Shown piece after piece: positions 1 to 12,400 of a stretch of 60,000 nt of DNA. The notes beneath the pieces were generated by a model. That model saw only the letters and a program-made list of their open reading frames with translations. It did not search any database and was not told where the DNA came from. The stretch lies in the NCBI GenBank assembly GCA_950295325.1, contig OX485809.1:12278001-12338000 (forward strand). The letters are read 5' to 3'. Origin of the DNA: Polytrichum commune (taxonomy: Eukaryota; Streptophyta; Polytrichopsida; Polytrichales; Polytrichaceae). Made by a program: the position numbers and the translations under genes. Numbering within the stretch: position 1 is the first letter of the stretch; each line of letters begins with the position of its first letter.

Positions 1-998
1 ATAGAGGTGTGTTAATAATATATATAACATGATATGAGCACATTCAAACATTTTTCTTTCTTATTGCAATACTATTAGAAAGGTGGTCATGTATTGTAAG
101 TATGTAATTCTCTTAGCAATGGTTCCTAAACATAGGCACAACACATTATGACCACTACTTTTGCTCATGGTGTGTAAACAACATAATAATGTATTTGTGA
201 GATCCTTGCAACAATTTTGCAATGGTACATTTTCAGCTTATACATTGACATGTATGATGAAAATGTTTATCCAATAATATTTTTCTATGTGTCAATTATG
301 ATTCATGAAAGGTTAAACACATGATTTTGAGGTGGTTTATGTCATCAATCACAATTCTCAACTACTTTCATAATTAAATAAAAATCATTTTGAAATATTG
401 TGTGATTAAAGTTTCTGAGAAATTGGAGGTTGAAACCACCTCACTCACTTTTTATTTAGCACATATTTTATGGAATATATGTTAGAATGATATTTCAATC
501 TCAACTGCCCATGTGAAAACTTTTTGATTGATGAATGAGAAATTGAGTGCTTGTCATCTGAAAATAAGCTTATTGAAATAATATGCTTGGTATATCTATA
601 TTCATCTCAAAATTTCCTATCTCATGGGCTATGAGGATGAGCTATAGATTATACATGTTTAGACCCTAAACCCTCAAAATTTTAACGAAACATAAGATGT
701 CATGCAAATTAGATCATCAAAAATGTTGTAATAACCTTGTTTAAAGCAACGATTAAAGCAATTAAAACAAAGAAACAATGGTTTTTCATGAATCTAATTA
801 TTCAAAAAAGTGTGTGACCAATCAAGGATAAACATCTAGTGAGAAATGCATTATGGTAATGAAATTCCAATGAAATGCTTATTTACTGAGTGAAAGTGAA
901 AGTGAAAGTGAAAGTGAACATATATATTGGATTTTGGATCTTGAAGGTGCGGTGCACTTAAGATGAGTTTTATAGACCAATGAACGAGGAGAACCGAC

Positions 999-1214
999 CA
1001 CTACACTAAATATTGTATTTAGTGTCACATACTATTTGGAATTACACAATGCTATGACATTTTATTGTATATAATCTATTTTTTTGCCAAGAAAGGTCAA
1101 ACTTCTTGTTTGGACATTATAGAACATTGACATCTTTACTTGGTAAAAAAATCATTAATAATAAGAAGATATAACATTGTGTAACTCCAAATAGTAGTGA
1201 ATATTTAGTGTAAT
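999..1214. mobile_element. MITE-like element with long terminal inverted repeats
   Basis: The left arm (999-1055) carries ATTTAGTGTCAC, then CTATTTGGAATTACACAATG. The right arm (1170-1213) reads as its imperfect reverse complement, with CATTGTGTAACTCCAAATAG and a closing TTTAGTGTAAT. The interior is short, AT-rich and non-coding. Related arms occur at about 13350-13720, 15930-16075, 22000-22670, 25320-25390 and 49460-49590, so this is a dispersed family. The transposase superfamily is not clear from the ends. Confidence 0.65.
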
Positions 1215-1239
1215 TACAAATGTTTTGATTGAGTTTGAA

Positions 1240-1370
1240 AAATGAATAGTTGAAATTCGAGACTTTTAGAAAATTACCAATATGTTTTCATGTTTAAAAA
1301 GAATCTCAAGTAACTAAAGAAAAACTAGAAGATGCTAACATGTGCCCAATTGGATTTGGAAACACTGGGA
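1240..1370. repeat. Dispersed repeat copy (family with 4690-4830 and 43740-43890)
   Basis: The three places share, in order, a segment around GTTGAAATTCGAGACTT or GTTGACGTTCAAGACTT, a variant of AATCTCAAGTAACTAAAGA or CCTCAAATTAATAAAGA, and then a block ending in ATTGGATTTGGAAA or ATTGGACTTGGAAA. Similarity is read by eye. No coding potential is seen. Confidence 0.5.
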
Positions 1371-2774
1371 GCTCCACCGGACAAGGTGTGACATGTAGGG
1401 CAAGGCAAGTGGGTGGATGGACAGAGGTGGGGGCAAGGTGGGTAGAGGTGAGGATAGAGGCAGGGCCCTCTTTTTAGGAGCCCATAGGCACCGGGGGGGG
1501 GGGGTGCCCTTTCTGAACCCTTGCGTCCCATATCCGAGCCATCTTCATTTCCGGCCCCTAAAAGGTGGCCAAAGTCAGGGTGGAGCTTATCAAGGGTGGA
1601 ATACCTTAACATATCTCTCCAATTTTAAATGTTGGTTTTCACGTGTGTAAGGATTTCAGAGTACGTATGTGTTGAATGAGCGTGATTAGGTTCAAGGTAC
1701 AAGTGGCTACAACTTGGCAATTAAAGGGGGGTCACACATGTTGAAAATGCCGGTTTCAAAATGGAGTTTTGTAAACGAGTATAAAAGCTTTTGTTGCCTT
1801 GACATGTGTCTTACCTTGAGGAGCATGGTTTTGAGGTTGATCTTCATTTTTCATTTTTCTTCTTCTTTTTCTTCTTTCTTTTTTGTTTTTTTCTACCTCT
1901 TGAGAGGCACAACGCTATGAAAAATTGAAAAATTAATCACTAGAGGGGTTTTTATTCCAACAAAAAATTGCATATTTTGTAAGAAGATGCAACTATTGTT
2001 AATGAGTGGCCAATAACCATGGAGCTCAAGTCCACAATCATTCATTGAGCAATATTATTATCTTATGTCTTCCCGGCCTGCTTCCATTTTAAGCGCAATG
2101 TGAGATTTCAAGGATTGCCGCGGTAGTACATCATTTCAACTCATTATATTGCCCTCTATTGACTTAACCCCTAAATGTTTTTAGCATGTTCATGTCAATT
2201 GTGTATGCCCTCTTTATACTGGATGGTATGAAATCTTCATCAAAAAATTCCAAGTCACTTGGACGGAAGTCAAGAATTATAACCTTCCAAGAAAACAAAC
2301 TATCACTATCCACCAAAAAATCACATCACGTTCTACAATTTCAAAATACCAAATGTCGGAGACGTGGAAATTGGGCTCCAAAAGCATGTAGGTGTCAAGC
2401 ATCGGCAACAACAAATTGCTCAACATCAGGACTCCTCTAGATAGTCCTTCTTCAAGCTAACACGTGGATGATACAAAGGAGGAAACTCTTTGTAGTTCAG
2501 GCTTAAGTAGTCTGTTGTTGTGAGACTCCAAATAGGCATTTAAGTTGTGAGATTATGGTCTCGAAACCAACATTATCACTAACGCGTTTTGACCTGCGTT
2601 AATGTGAACTTATTGAGCACAATAATGAATATGACACTTTCTCTTAGTGGAAACTATGAATGTCACAAAGTTGACAAGTGAATATGACATTGAATCCATT
2701 GGATTCCAATAGTCTATGATTCTATCATATGCAGAGTGAGTAGAATCATCATACTGATAGTAATGACATCCATT

Positions 2775-2880
2775 TTGGAAGAGGAATCCCACCACAAGGC
2801 ATGCAGTAAACCCCACCCTGCACCAGGGAGATTCTTGAGCAGGGTAAGGCCAACGGGCTCAAATTCACATCGGATTGCCC
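2775..2880 (+). mobile_element. SINE 3' part, partial copy
   Basis: This segment matches the 3' half of the SINE at 43262-43490. Both have GCAGTAAACCCCACCCT or GTAGTAAACCCCACCCT, then GATTCTTGAGC, then GGCCAACGGGCT followed by an ATTCAC block and CGGATTGCC. The tRNA-like head is missing. A T-rich run (TTCTTCTTCTTATTC) follows, as at the other copies. The closing block also matches the tail of the LINE at 32.8 kb. Confidence 0.6.
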
Positions 2881-3439
2881 AATGTTGATTCTTCTTCTTA
2901 TTCTGGAAGAGGAATACAAGGTATGAGCCCAAAATGAGTGCTCATATTTGTTTTATGTTTAGAATCTATTTAGAATTGCAATTGGAGTGTTATGGAAACA
3001 ATCAAAAGTATAAAAAGAGTGAGGCTTGGTGTGGGTTTATGTTTAGGCCTTAAGCCTATTTGTGTGGTTAATTAGAAGCTTAGTGACATTAGGGAGTGTT
3101 TTGATTAGAGGAGTAGTGTTTGATGAGGCAAGAGGAAGAGCCTTTGATTTAATCGTTTGAATTAGAACATGTTCTTGTTGGTTTAGGAGGTGAGGGTTTA
3201 GTGGATAGGATAAGATCCTACTAAGTAGGAGAAGGCTAAGGAGGTTGTGGTTTGGGTGCCCTCCCTCCTTCCTTCCTCCTCTCTCTCATTCTCTCTCTCT
3301 CTCTCTTGTGGTGTGTGTGGGTGTGTGTGTGGAGTAGGGTGGTGGAGAAGTTAGTTGATTAGAAGGAGCTTAGAAGATGTAGTTGATAATAGGGCACTTA
3401 GGATATTTAGTTGATAAAAGGGCACTTAGACAATAGCTG

Positions 3440-3960
3440 GTTGAGCAGACAATTGGGTTTAGTGTGGAGTAGCTGGGATTAAACCCAAAACTGGTTTAAT
3501 GTGGAGCAGCTGGGTTTAAACCCGAGACTGGTTTAAGTGTGGAGCAGCTGGATTAGCCCGGGACTGGTTTAAGTGGAGCAGCTGGGATTAAACCCGGGAC
3601 TGGTTTAAGTGTGAAGCAACTGGATTAGCCCGGGACTGGTTTAAGTGGAGCAGCTGGGATTAAACCCGGGATTGGTTTAATGTGGAGCAGCTGGGATTAA
3701 ACCCGGGACTGGTTTAAGTGGAGCAGCTGGGATTAAACCCGGGACTGGTTTAATGTGGAGCAACTGGGATTAAACCCGGGATTGGTTTAAGTGTGGAGCA
3801 GCTGGATTAGCCCGGGACTGGTTTAAGTGGAACAACTGGGATTAAACCGGGACTGGTTTAATGTGGAGCAACTGGGATTAAACCCGAGATTGGTTTAAGT
3901 GTGGAGTAGCTGGATTAACCCGAGACTGGTTTAGTGTGGAGCAGCTGGGATTAATTAGCC
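3440..3960. repeat. Minisatellite of about 40 bp with a hairpin in each unit
   Basis: About 13 imperfect units follow one another. Each has GTGGAGCAGCTGGGATTAAA, then CCCGGGACTGGTTTAA. A shorter variant (CTGGATTAGCCCGGGACTGG) recurs among the full ones, roughly every second or third unit. Within full units TTAAACC and GGTTTAA can pair around a CGGGACT loop. There is no coding frame. The edges decay into GAGTAGCTGG and GAGCAACTAG variants, as expected for a slippage-grown array. Confidence 0.85.
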
Positions 3961-4904
3961 GAGGAAGTAACTATACTACGGAGCAACTAGACTAAGGGTA
4001 GTTAGGATGATGGGTTGGCTAGGTAGTTAATTATCCGTGTAAGCGGGGGTGCAGTCGTGTGGGGAAGTTGATAGAGGGTGAAAAGATAGTACCAATAGGG
4101 AAAAACGTTTATCAACGCTTGTACTCACAATATGGAATAAATTGGTGTGACTCAAGTTATGTGTGATGCCATGGGAATGAATGACGGAGGAAAAGTAAAC
4201 TAGTATGAATACGAATGTGATCGCCATACCCTCACCCAGACTAGGACGCTTAAGGGTGGGCGGTTTGGCCTCACACAAGGACTCCGTGGTCTCCGCATGT
4301 CTTTGTCTACTATCAACGCATTGTCTTGGCCTTTATAGAGTTAAGCAAGAAATTGGACAAGTGAGGAGGAAGGAGGGATCTCTCATCTCAGAACTAGATA
4401 GGCTGCTAGTGCAAATCAGACTTTAGGTTGTGACATTGTCTTGCACTCTAGATCTGTCAAATTTTTACATGAAGAGGGGAGTTGCAAAAATTAAGATTGT
4501 TCCTCCTTCTTTGAGTTGTTGCTGTGAAGGGTCAATTATATTACAAAGTGGGTTGTGGTTGCAGTTGCGATTTCACAATGATCAACTAGAACTACAACCT
4601 TTTTTGTATTCACACTTTTCTTGTGTGAAGCAATGAATGGGGAGAGCCGGCTGCTAGTTACAGATGAACATGTTGAGTTTGAGAAATAATTGGTTGACGT
4701 TCAAGACTTGAGGAACATCACCAATCATTTTAGAGGAAGTCTATGCAATGTACCTCAAATTAATAAAGACCAACCAAAAGATGTCAAAATGTAATTGATT
4801 GGACTTGGAAAGTCTAGAATGTCAAAAAACCTAGACACTAGTATGATTGATTTTGACCTCCCTAGACACTAGTATGAATCCTCATAGTTGAGGATCAATT
4901 GGTA

Positions 4905-5275
4905 TTTAAGCAAAACTGGACTAAGTTCAAGTTCAAAATTATAACATGTTGAGTTCTATCATAGGATCATATGATAGGATTGTATGGTAAGATCCTTCGA
5001 TAAAATATGCAAAGTTGATTATGATAGTATTCTAGCATGTGTTTTGATTAAATTTTCACTATTCAACATTTATTTGTATAGAATTAACACAAAATAGATA
5101 TTTGATTTTTCCCATCATATCTTAATAGCATAACCTTCAAGTAATCAATAATGATTCACATATCTCCCATTTTCTTTGATATATCAAAAGTGTATCGACG
5201 AACCCGCTGATAGAACTGAAGCAACCAAAAAGTCCGTGTTTTGAGAATATGTCTAGATTTATTTAAATGTGTCAT
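4905..5275. repeat. Dispersed repeat of about 370 bp, second copy at 46910-47277
   Basis: The two stretches align by eye over their whole length. Both start near AAAACTGGACT or AAAATGGACT, pass CATAGGATC, GATAGTATTCTAG and TTAATAGCATAA, and end near CAACCAAAAAGTC followed by TGAATGTGT or TTAAATGTGT. Both are in the same orientation. No open frame or clear terminal repeat is seen, so the class is unknown. Confidence 0.6.
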
Positions 5276-6351
5276 AGGTTGATAGGTCTTCTAACTGGCA
5301 ATCTATCATTGGTTTAGGTCTTGGACTCAAGAAGAAATCAAAGTGTTTACCATCATTGTTGGCCTTGAATTGTAGTGTCAAAGTGGCTTCTCAACTTTCT
5401 CCCAAGACCTTGACCTTGAAATTCTTGAGTGTTGCGACATGAGCTTGAACAACTACCCCAAGAATGGTTAACCATGTGGAGTAGTGGGTTGATGGGGTAG
5501 AGTATGCTTATGTTTGTGGCTAGCATTTATTTAGACATTTTTCATGGAAATAAAGCCAAAGAAAGTAAGCACAATCCCAATCATGACTACAGCTACCAGT
5601 AGTGTAAACAACCCTGGAGAGTGTGGTAGGGGGTTTAGGGTGTGAAATTATGTTGGAGATTTGGATAGAACTTGGTAGCCCATAAACAATATCCACATTT
5701 ATGTTGTCCACTTTAATACATGATTTGATGGCATGTGTGCACTAGATTGTCCTACTACCATACCGTGCTCTTTGGTTCAACAATATATAATCATTATGTT
5801 GAAGAAATTTGACACATGTCAATATCTTATTAGTTTGGACCATATGAAATTTCCTTGTGGAACTTACATTTTGGTAGTAAAAACGTTGAACCAAAGAGCA
5901 TGGCACATTATGAACAAATGTATATAATTAGATAGTATGAGAATGTTTTTGGACATGTCACGCATATGACAAGCGAGGTACACACAAGTCTTTTGAGTCA
6001 TGGAATGGGCTTGGAAGCCCATTAATGTGGCATGTAACTCGTCATGGACAAGGTATAGCGATCTAGGGTGGAAGTTTAGGGTGCAAAACAGAATTGTATT
6101 CACATGAAATGGCCAGGTTCTTGTGAGATACCAAAAGACACACAACACTTATCCCAAGAGCGTTGCGACTATCTAAGCAACTCTTTCACAATGAAAGAGC
6201 AACATCACAACATAACATGCTCACTTGGCCACACTCGTTCCTAAATTAAGGTAAGTGGGAACTTACGGGAGGAATTTTGAGCGGAATCACCTCATGTCAA
6301 AAGGTTAGAACCCGTGGTCTGGTGAGAATAAAAATAAAACTAAGAAATAAC

Positions 6352-6468
6352 ATGGCCATGAAGATCACACTCCGGGTGCTGGAGGCGCATCAACTGCCTA
6401 TGCAGTGTTGCTGCTACAACTACGACCGCAACGAGGTCTTCACAGGGGCCCGAGATTGCCTCATCAAG
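6352..6468 (+). CDS. WD40 gene exon A (first visible exon)
   Basis: It encodes the first blade, with [16 protein letters not shown], then [11 protein letters not shown], completed by VWDIESG at the start of exon B. Two Met codons (6352 and 6358) precede the blade. Alternatively the exon begins after AG at 6344 or 6363 and is internal. The donor AAG|gtcaca is weak, but joining to exon B in phase 0 gives a perfect WD motif. The end of this exon and its flank recur at about 6985-7160. Confidence 0.65.
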
Positions 6469-9400
6469 GTCACATAACTTTACCCAATTTCTTGGGAAAT
6501 CTCAGAACATCAAGTGCAGACCTACTTTCCCTATATTCTTGCTCGACCTCCTACTGTAGCCTTCAAACGCAGCTGAGACGCATTACTCTCTGATATACAT
6601 ATAAACATTTGTTGCCAATGTGACTCGTGAGCTTGAAAAGTGAGGAAAACGAGCCTACCACAATTGCTTCTGGGAGGTTCGATCTCTTCTGGTCTGCAGT
6701 AAATTTTGGAGATAAACCCAGTCAAGTAACATATCTTGTATGAATGAGATTAAGGTGACATGTCAACTTATGAGGATTCTTGAAGAGCAGATATGAGGCC
6801 TTTTGAGTGAGTTTATGGGTGCCCACAAAGTGGTTACTGTTGAGCAGGTGTTTTAGGAGAACATCAAACCATTTGATATTATCCAAATGTAGGTGTATGA
6901 ACAAGACATGTCTACCGTACGCAAATTGGAATCACCAGCATCCTGGGGGAATCATCATCACGCAGAGCTTGTATTACCAATCTACAGTTAAAGAGATTAC
7001 CTCATCAAGGTCACGCAACCCAATTTCCTTTCCATGAATTGGAACAGTGGACACCATGCCATGCACAAACTTCGACTGTAGCCTCCCAACGCAGCTCATT
7101 AATTGTATCATCCGCCGACTGGATAAATTAGATTGTATATTTGTTGCCACCCACTGCCATTTCACCATGGAAATGAGATGAAATGAAATTGGTTTTAGAG
7201 TCTGGGCACCGCATTCCGTGAGAGAGAGGCCAATGTCAACTTGAAAGATTTGAGGCTTCCAAATATTTGGAAGAAAGACTTGAGGTTTCCAAATACTACA
7301 TTCTCAAATATTGATGGAAATTTATCTACATTTGGGAACTTGATAGTTTTCAAGACAATTTAATTTGGAACTTGCGATTGCTAATGCCACTTTGTGAATC
7401 CAAGCATCGTATTACTCCAATATTGACGCTCATCTCCTAAGTTACTTGGAATCTTCAATCCATCATGTCCCATGCAGTCAACCAGTGATGTTCCTTTTAG
7501 TTAACAACACAATTTGTGGGTCGTCCACTCCATACTACGGTGACTCCCTTCATGACATTCTATAGAGACTCCATCCGTGATCTTTTTTTTGAAGTAAATT
7601 GTGACTTGCTATCACTGATCACCAAACCCTAATATTAGTTTCAAATCAAAATAATCTTTTAGTGCAGTGCCCCAGATATATACAGGGAGATGCTCTTTAG
7701 TGTATTATGGAATGTTGGATTGCCAAGCTTCCGTGCTAAAATCTCCAAACACAACTCAAATGTATATGTGCAATGAATATATGTTTATGGGCCATGGCTA
7801 TATCTGTGTATGTGTATGAAAGGAGTTTGGTTGGTCAATTTACCTCGCATTACAATTGAACATGGGTTTAATGACACAATTCAAAATGACAAAAATATAT
7901 CATGTAATTTAGATTACCTTGTAAGGAATACAATTTTATCAAAACAATCATAATGATTTGTCGATTGTGAGCCAGTCTTAATGACACAATGTCATTTTGA
8001 TCATTTGAACATGTCATTATGTAGTGTCAGGATTTTAAAATGAAATCAACAACAAGGGTCCAAAGATCCAATATGACCATAACGAATTTGTGTCATTTAA
8101 ACCCGATTGCAAAGGACATATTTATGTCACGACGATCAAAATTTGTCTCTTGCGGGTGAGTCTAAATGAGATGATGTCGTTTTGGATGGTGTCATATATA
8201 TATATATATAGTGAAGGGGGATCATCATCTGACATAGAGTTTACAATTATTATGACATGCGATGATTTGAAGCATCGTGCTGCTCAAATGATGCTCATCA
8301 TCTACTTAGAATCCTCAATCCATCATGACCCCCTGCAATCAACGCACGGTGTTCTCTCCTAAATAACAACACACTTTGAGTTGTTGTCCAGTCAGCAGTG
8401 TATGATATCCGTATTGCAACAACCTCGCCTTCTCGAATTGTTGCTGAGGCATTTGCTGGAGTTGTTTTCCTACGTCCATATGAAACGTGTGCTCTTCGTC
8501 TCCAGCCCCTGACACCTTTCAGCACGGCTCTTCCTTGGTCATTTATAACATTATTCAGCATTAGGAATAAAGTGATGGAATGCTCACAATCTTTTAGTCT
8601 TTGAGTTGAATGTGGTTGCAAAAGCCTCCTCCAGCATGAATGGTGTGGTGGGGAGGCATTTGTTGGAGTTGTTTTCCTTCCTCTGGAAAGTGTGTCATGC
8701 TTTGGGTGGTCCATGTCTCCAGCCTTAGTCACCTTTGTGTACGACTCTTCCTCCATGTTTCTTTACATTTGTTCAACGCTGCAGAACAAAGTTGCTGGGG
8801 TGCTCATGATTGCATAATTTCTACATTGAATCTGGATAATGGTAGGATGAGTTGAACATATCACATGAAGTCAGGGAAGGATGTAACATTTATTAAGGCA
8901 TGTGGATGTTATTTGGTTCGTTTTTCATGTCCTCCAACTTCTGCTAATTGGATTTACACAACAAAACTCATGTTGCAATTGTAAATCTACGATGAAACAT
9001 GTGCAAAAACCAGATTGAAAATCAGACCTTCCGTAACTTAGTTACGGTTATCAGAAGTGGCACGTTTGTTGATTTCTTACTTGGATACATAAGTCCTCCC
9101 AATTGTGTTCACTATTGAGTGTTGAGTCGATACTAATATTTGAGAACGTAGTCTGATCTCTTTTAAACATGTGTCTTTATGATATCTGCTCAATGACCCT
9201 CATCGAACCACATACCAATCAAACATAGGGGTCCTATCAAGAAAACGATCCACTTAAGACCCATCCACCTTATAATTTTCTGTTTTGAATTTATGAATTT
9301 ATGTAGACACCTGTGGAAGTGGGGGAATAGACAGAGTACGCTCACAAAGTGTTGAATGAATTTATGTCTGGTGTCTTGGTTATAACTTGTAATCACTGGC

Positions 9401-12400
9401 AATGGAAATTATCATGTTGCTCAAATCTTGGGTTGCAGGTCTGGGACATTGAGTCTGGCCGGCAACTCCGCGTGCAGCAGCAACACACAAATTGGGTGAT
9501 GGATTTGTTGTACATTGCCGCGCCTATAAAAATGTTGTTTTCGTGCTCCCTGGATGGCAACATCATTGTTTGGAACGAGAGAGGACGATTACTTCAGGTA
9601 AGACATAGGGTGCTAAAACCAATGCCCCATCCAAAACCCACAATATCTACATCATGTAGAATAAGTGTACGCTCTAGACTCCGTAATATCACGTCCGTGG
9701 CAACCAAAGTGCACCTGATATTAAGGAGGTTTGTGGTGTTCATGTGGATGCATGATAAAAGAGAGTTATCGTAGCATGTGGCATCGTGGAATAACATAAA
9801 TTCAACATTGCAATAATGACAATAATTATGATGATGGCGATGTGATGCGTGCGAGCGTGTGGTATGAATTCTTTGGTGGTTTATTTTAATGTCAAAGCCC
9901 ATGATTTATGAGAGGGAAATATGACAACAAGGAATGAGATTTAGACTGAGAAAATATGTTCCCTAGGGTTTCGGGATATGAGAGAAGGAGTGACATTAAG
10001 GAGGTTGAGATTATAGAGATCAAGGTATATTGTGATTGTGAAAATGCCCACCACCTTACTATCAGGTTCCCATCTTTGCTTTTGGATCAACTACTAATAA
10101 CACTTTGACATGACTTCCACCTCTGATAACTTTTGCATACGTACTTCAAATAAAGACATTCTTTAGTGCGTTGCAATTGGGATCCCCTTTCATTGCTCAT
10201 GAGAAACACCTAAACCCTTGCCAATCTTGTAATAGCATATAGGTACAGTCAACACTTAAGTGATAGTCTTAAGCATTGCCTATTTGATGCCATTCAAACA
10301 TAGCCGTTCGGTTTAAAAAGAGCCATGATCGCATAACTTACAGGTGGTGGAATTTGGAGGTCCTGTGTATTGTCTTGCTTGGGATGAGAAGCAACGTCAA
10401 TTGGTGGCAGGTGGCCGGGGTGCAATCCAGTTCTTGAAAGTGTTGCGGCCATCTTCAAACTACATCCAAACCGACTCCGAGAAGAAAGCCAATGCCTATG
10501 TATGTGTATTATATATATACACATATACACGTTATGAGGCACCTTCTATACAATATGATCCTGTATTTCTCTGGTCATTGTAGCATAATTTCTCTGTGCA
10601 TTGTCTTATTTTCTAAAGGGGTTTAGGGTTTAGGGAATTGTGAATTGTGAATTGTGAATCTGAGCACATTGCCAAAGTTGGTTGGTGCATGCAAGTTGCA
10701 ACATCATGGCAACCATGTTGGCCATTTCAATTTCAATGGTAGCCCAGGTCTGCTTCACACCTGCGCGGGCTTCACTGCTCCTTAGGGATCAATTTGGAGT
10801 ATAAAACAGTATATAGACATATTGCTCACCAAACTCGTGTCATGGAAACATGCCTATTTAATCACTGTCCGATGGTCTTGATCATTCCATTATGCTCCAG
10901 ACAGCGTGGAGTTTTTGCGATCAGATTGCTATGATCATCAGAACCCATGGCTACAAATGATGAGGAGATCAGGCTTTGCTTAAGTTCTTACTCACCTCTC
11001 ACTTATGCAGTTTCTGTTGCAATATTGCAGGTCAAGTTCCTGGAGTTTAATTATTGCGCCTGCTACCATGATGACACTGTGAAAGCCATTTGTTGCACTG
11101 ACAAGGGCAAGGTGTTCAGCACCGGGTCAGGCCCGCCTGCCCGCTCATGCCCTAGCCCTCCCTCCCTATCATCCACATCTAAAATATTAAATCCACAATG
11201 CCAACAATAATACCGACGAGCTCGTGTGCGTCCACTTGACCCGCTTCTGTAAAATCAACCCAGTAAAGAACATTTTTCTTTTCCCCTGCATGCATCTACT
11301 CAAGATGATGAGTTACTCATCATGCATGCATGAACTCATTGTGATATCTGGGTGGGAGGGGATGATGGCCTGCACCACTGCAGAGTCGACCGAGCCATTT
11401 GCATCTTCGACAGTGATCGGCCAGAGGAAACGGTCCGGAAGGTTAGCCGCTGCCACGAGGTACCTATGCAACTCAATCGATTCGATGATGGCCTCTCGAT
11501 TGTCGCGATTTTCGGATCATTGCTGCTGCTGCTGCCATAGAGTTGATGATCATTGTACACCGCACTCGCATGAAGCAGCAATATCATGGTTGATGAATTG
11601 ATTTGAGCATTGGAATGTCCACACACTCCTGCCGTGGTACTTTAACCCCACATTACTACACCTAGCCACTTACTCCACTGCCCAGCGACTCTTGTTTGTG
11701 TCATAATGCCCCAGTGCGCGCACACATCCAAACTTCAGAGAGACAGTACCCAACCCGAGCTAGATGTGTAGCTTGCCTGCCGCATTGATGAGAATTTCAC
11801 CACTGGATTCCAATGTCAAAGTCAACAAACTCGAAGAATAGGTAACTACCCTTGAAGGATACAAATTGTACAGGTCCCTTTGGCACTTGTCCTTCAAAAG
11901 CTCAGCGCAAATATAGTGATGGTCTTGTACTTGAGTCGTTACTTCTAAGACCATTTCTGGCCACTGAAAGCAAGTGGCGTGGTAGTTAAGTTAGGGTTTC
12001 GGGAAGACCCGCCCCAATAGGTACATAGAACGCCAGGTTCACAGGTTCCTGCATCAATACACACATTGTTTCCATTGCACATTGGAGAAATCCACATCTG
12101 AGGGGCTTCAGTGTGGATGTAAAAAAACTACATGTAGACTTTGGGTGCGAAGATGATAACTGTTTTATATGAGAGAACACATTGACGTGAAGTGAGTTTA
12201 GGGGTTTTGGAATTGCCTCAAAAAATTACTTCAAGATTTCATGAAATGACGTGCAAAACAACATAGGGCAAAAGATTTATCTCTTCCAAATAAGCAACGA
12301 GAATTAATCACAATAAAAGACAGGGCGTTGCTAAAATAATATAAGAATACTTAGAATACTCTGAAATCTTTGCTAATATACATGGAACAACTTAACATTA

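Larger units (their letters stand above)
1..6351. other. Upstream spacer without recognisable gene
   Basis: I see no exon with recognisable protein similarity here. Open frames are short and of biased composition. The stretch is AT-rich and holds a MITE (999-1214), dispersed repeat copies (1240-1370, 4690-4830, 4905-5275), a 12-G run (1493-1504), a SINE tail (about 2775-2880), a pyrimidine and GT-rich simple stretch (3255-3335) and a minisatellite (3440-3960). The promoter and any 5' exons of the WD40 gene that starts near 6352 should lie here, but I cannot place them. Confidence 0.6.
6469..9438 (+). other. WD40 gene intron A-B (2,970 bp)
   Basis: It contains local duplications: the exon A 3' end (6450-6620 like 6985-7160), a block at 7425-7545 repeated at 8290-8400, and 8445-8600 repeated at 8653-8815. 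A short (TA)n lies near 8193-8210. Open frames over the 8.3-8.8 kb duplication resemble no protein I know. A copy of the TGTTCACTATTGAG repeat family lies at 9090-9240. Confidence 0.5.

Noticed and set aside
1325-1650. Open frames on both strands near a 12-G run
   Set aside because: They run through the G-run and a GGGCAAGG-rich stretch, have Pro/His- or Gly-rich low-complexity products and no matching partner exon.
8298-8756. Minus-strand open frame of 152 codons
   Set aside because: It lies across a local tandem duplication inside a WD40 intron, has no recognisable domain, and its two halves resemble each other because of the duplication.
10619-10640. Telomere-like GGGTTTAGGGTTTAGGG
   Set aside because: Only two full units of TTTAGGG; this is common by chance in plant introns and no array follows.
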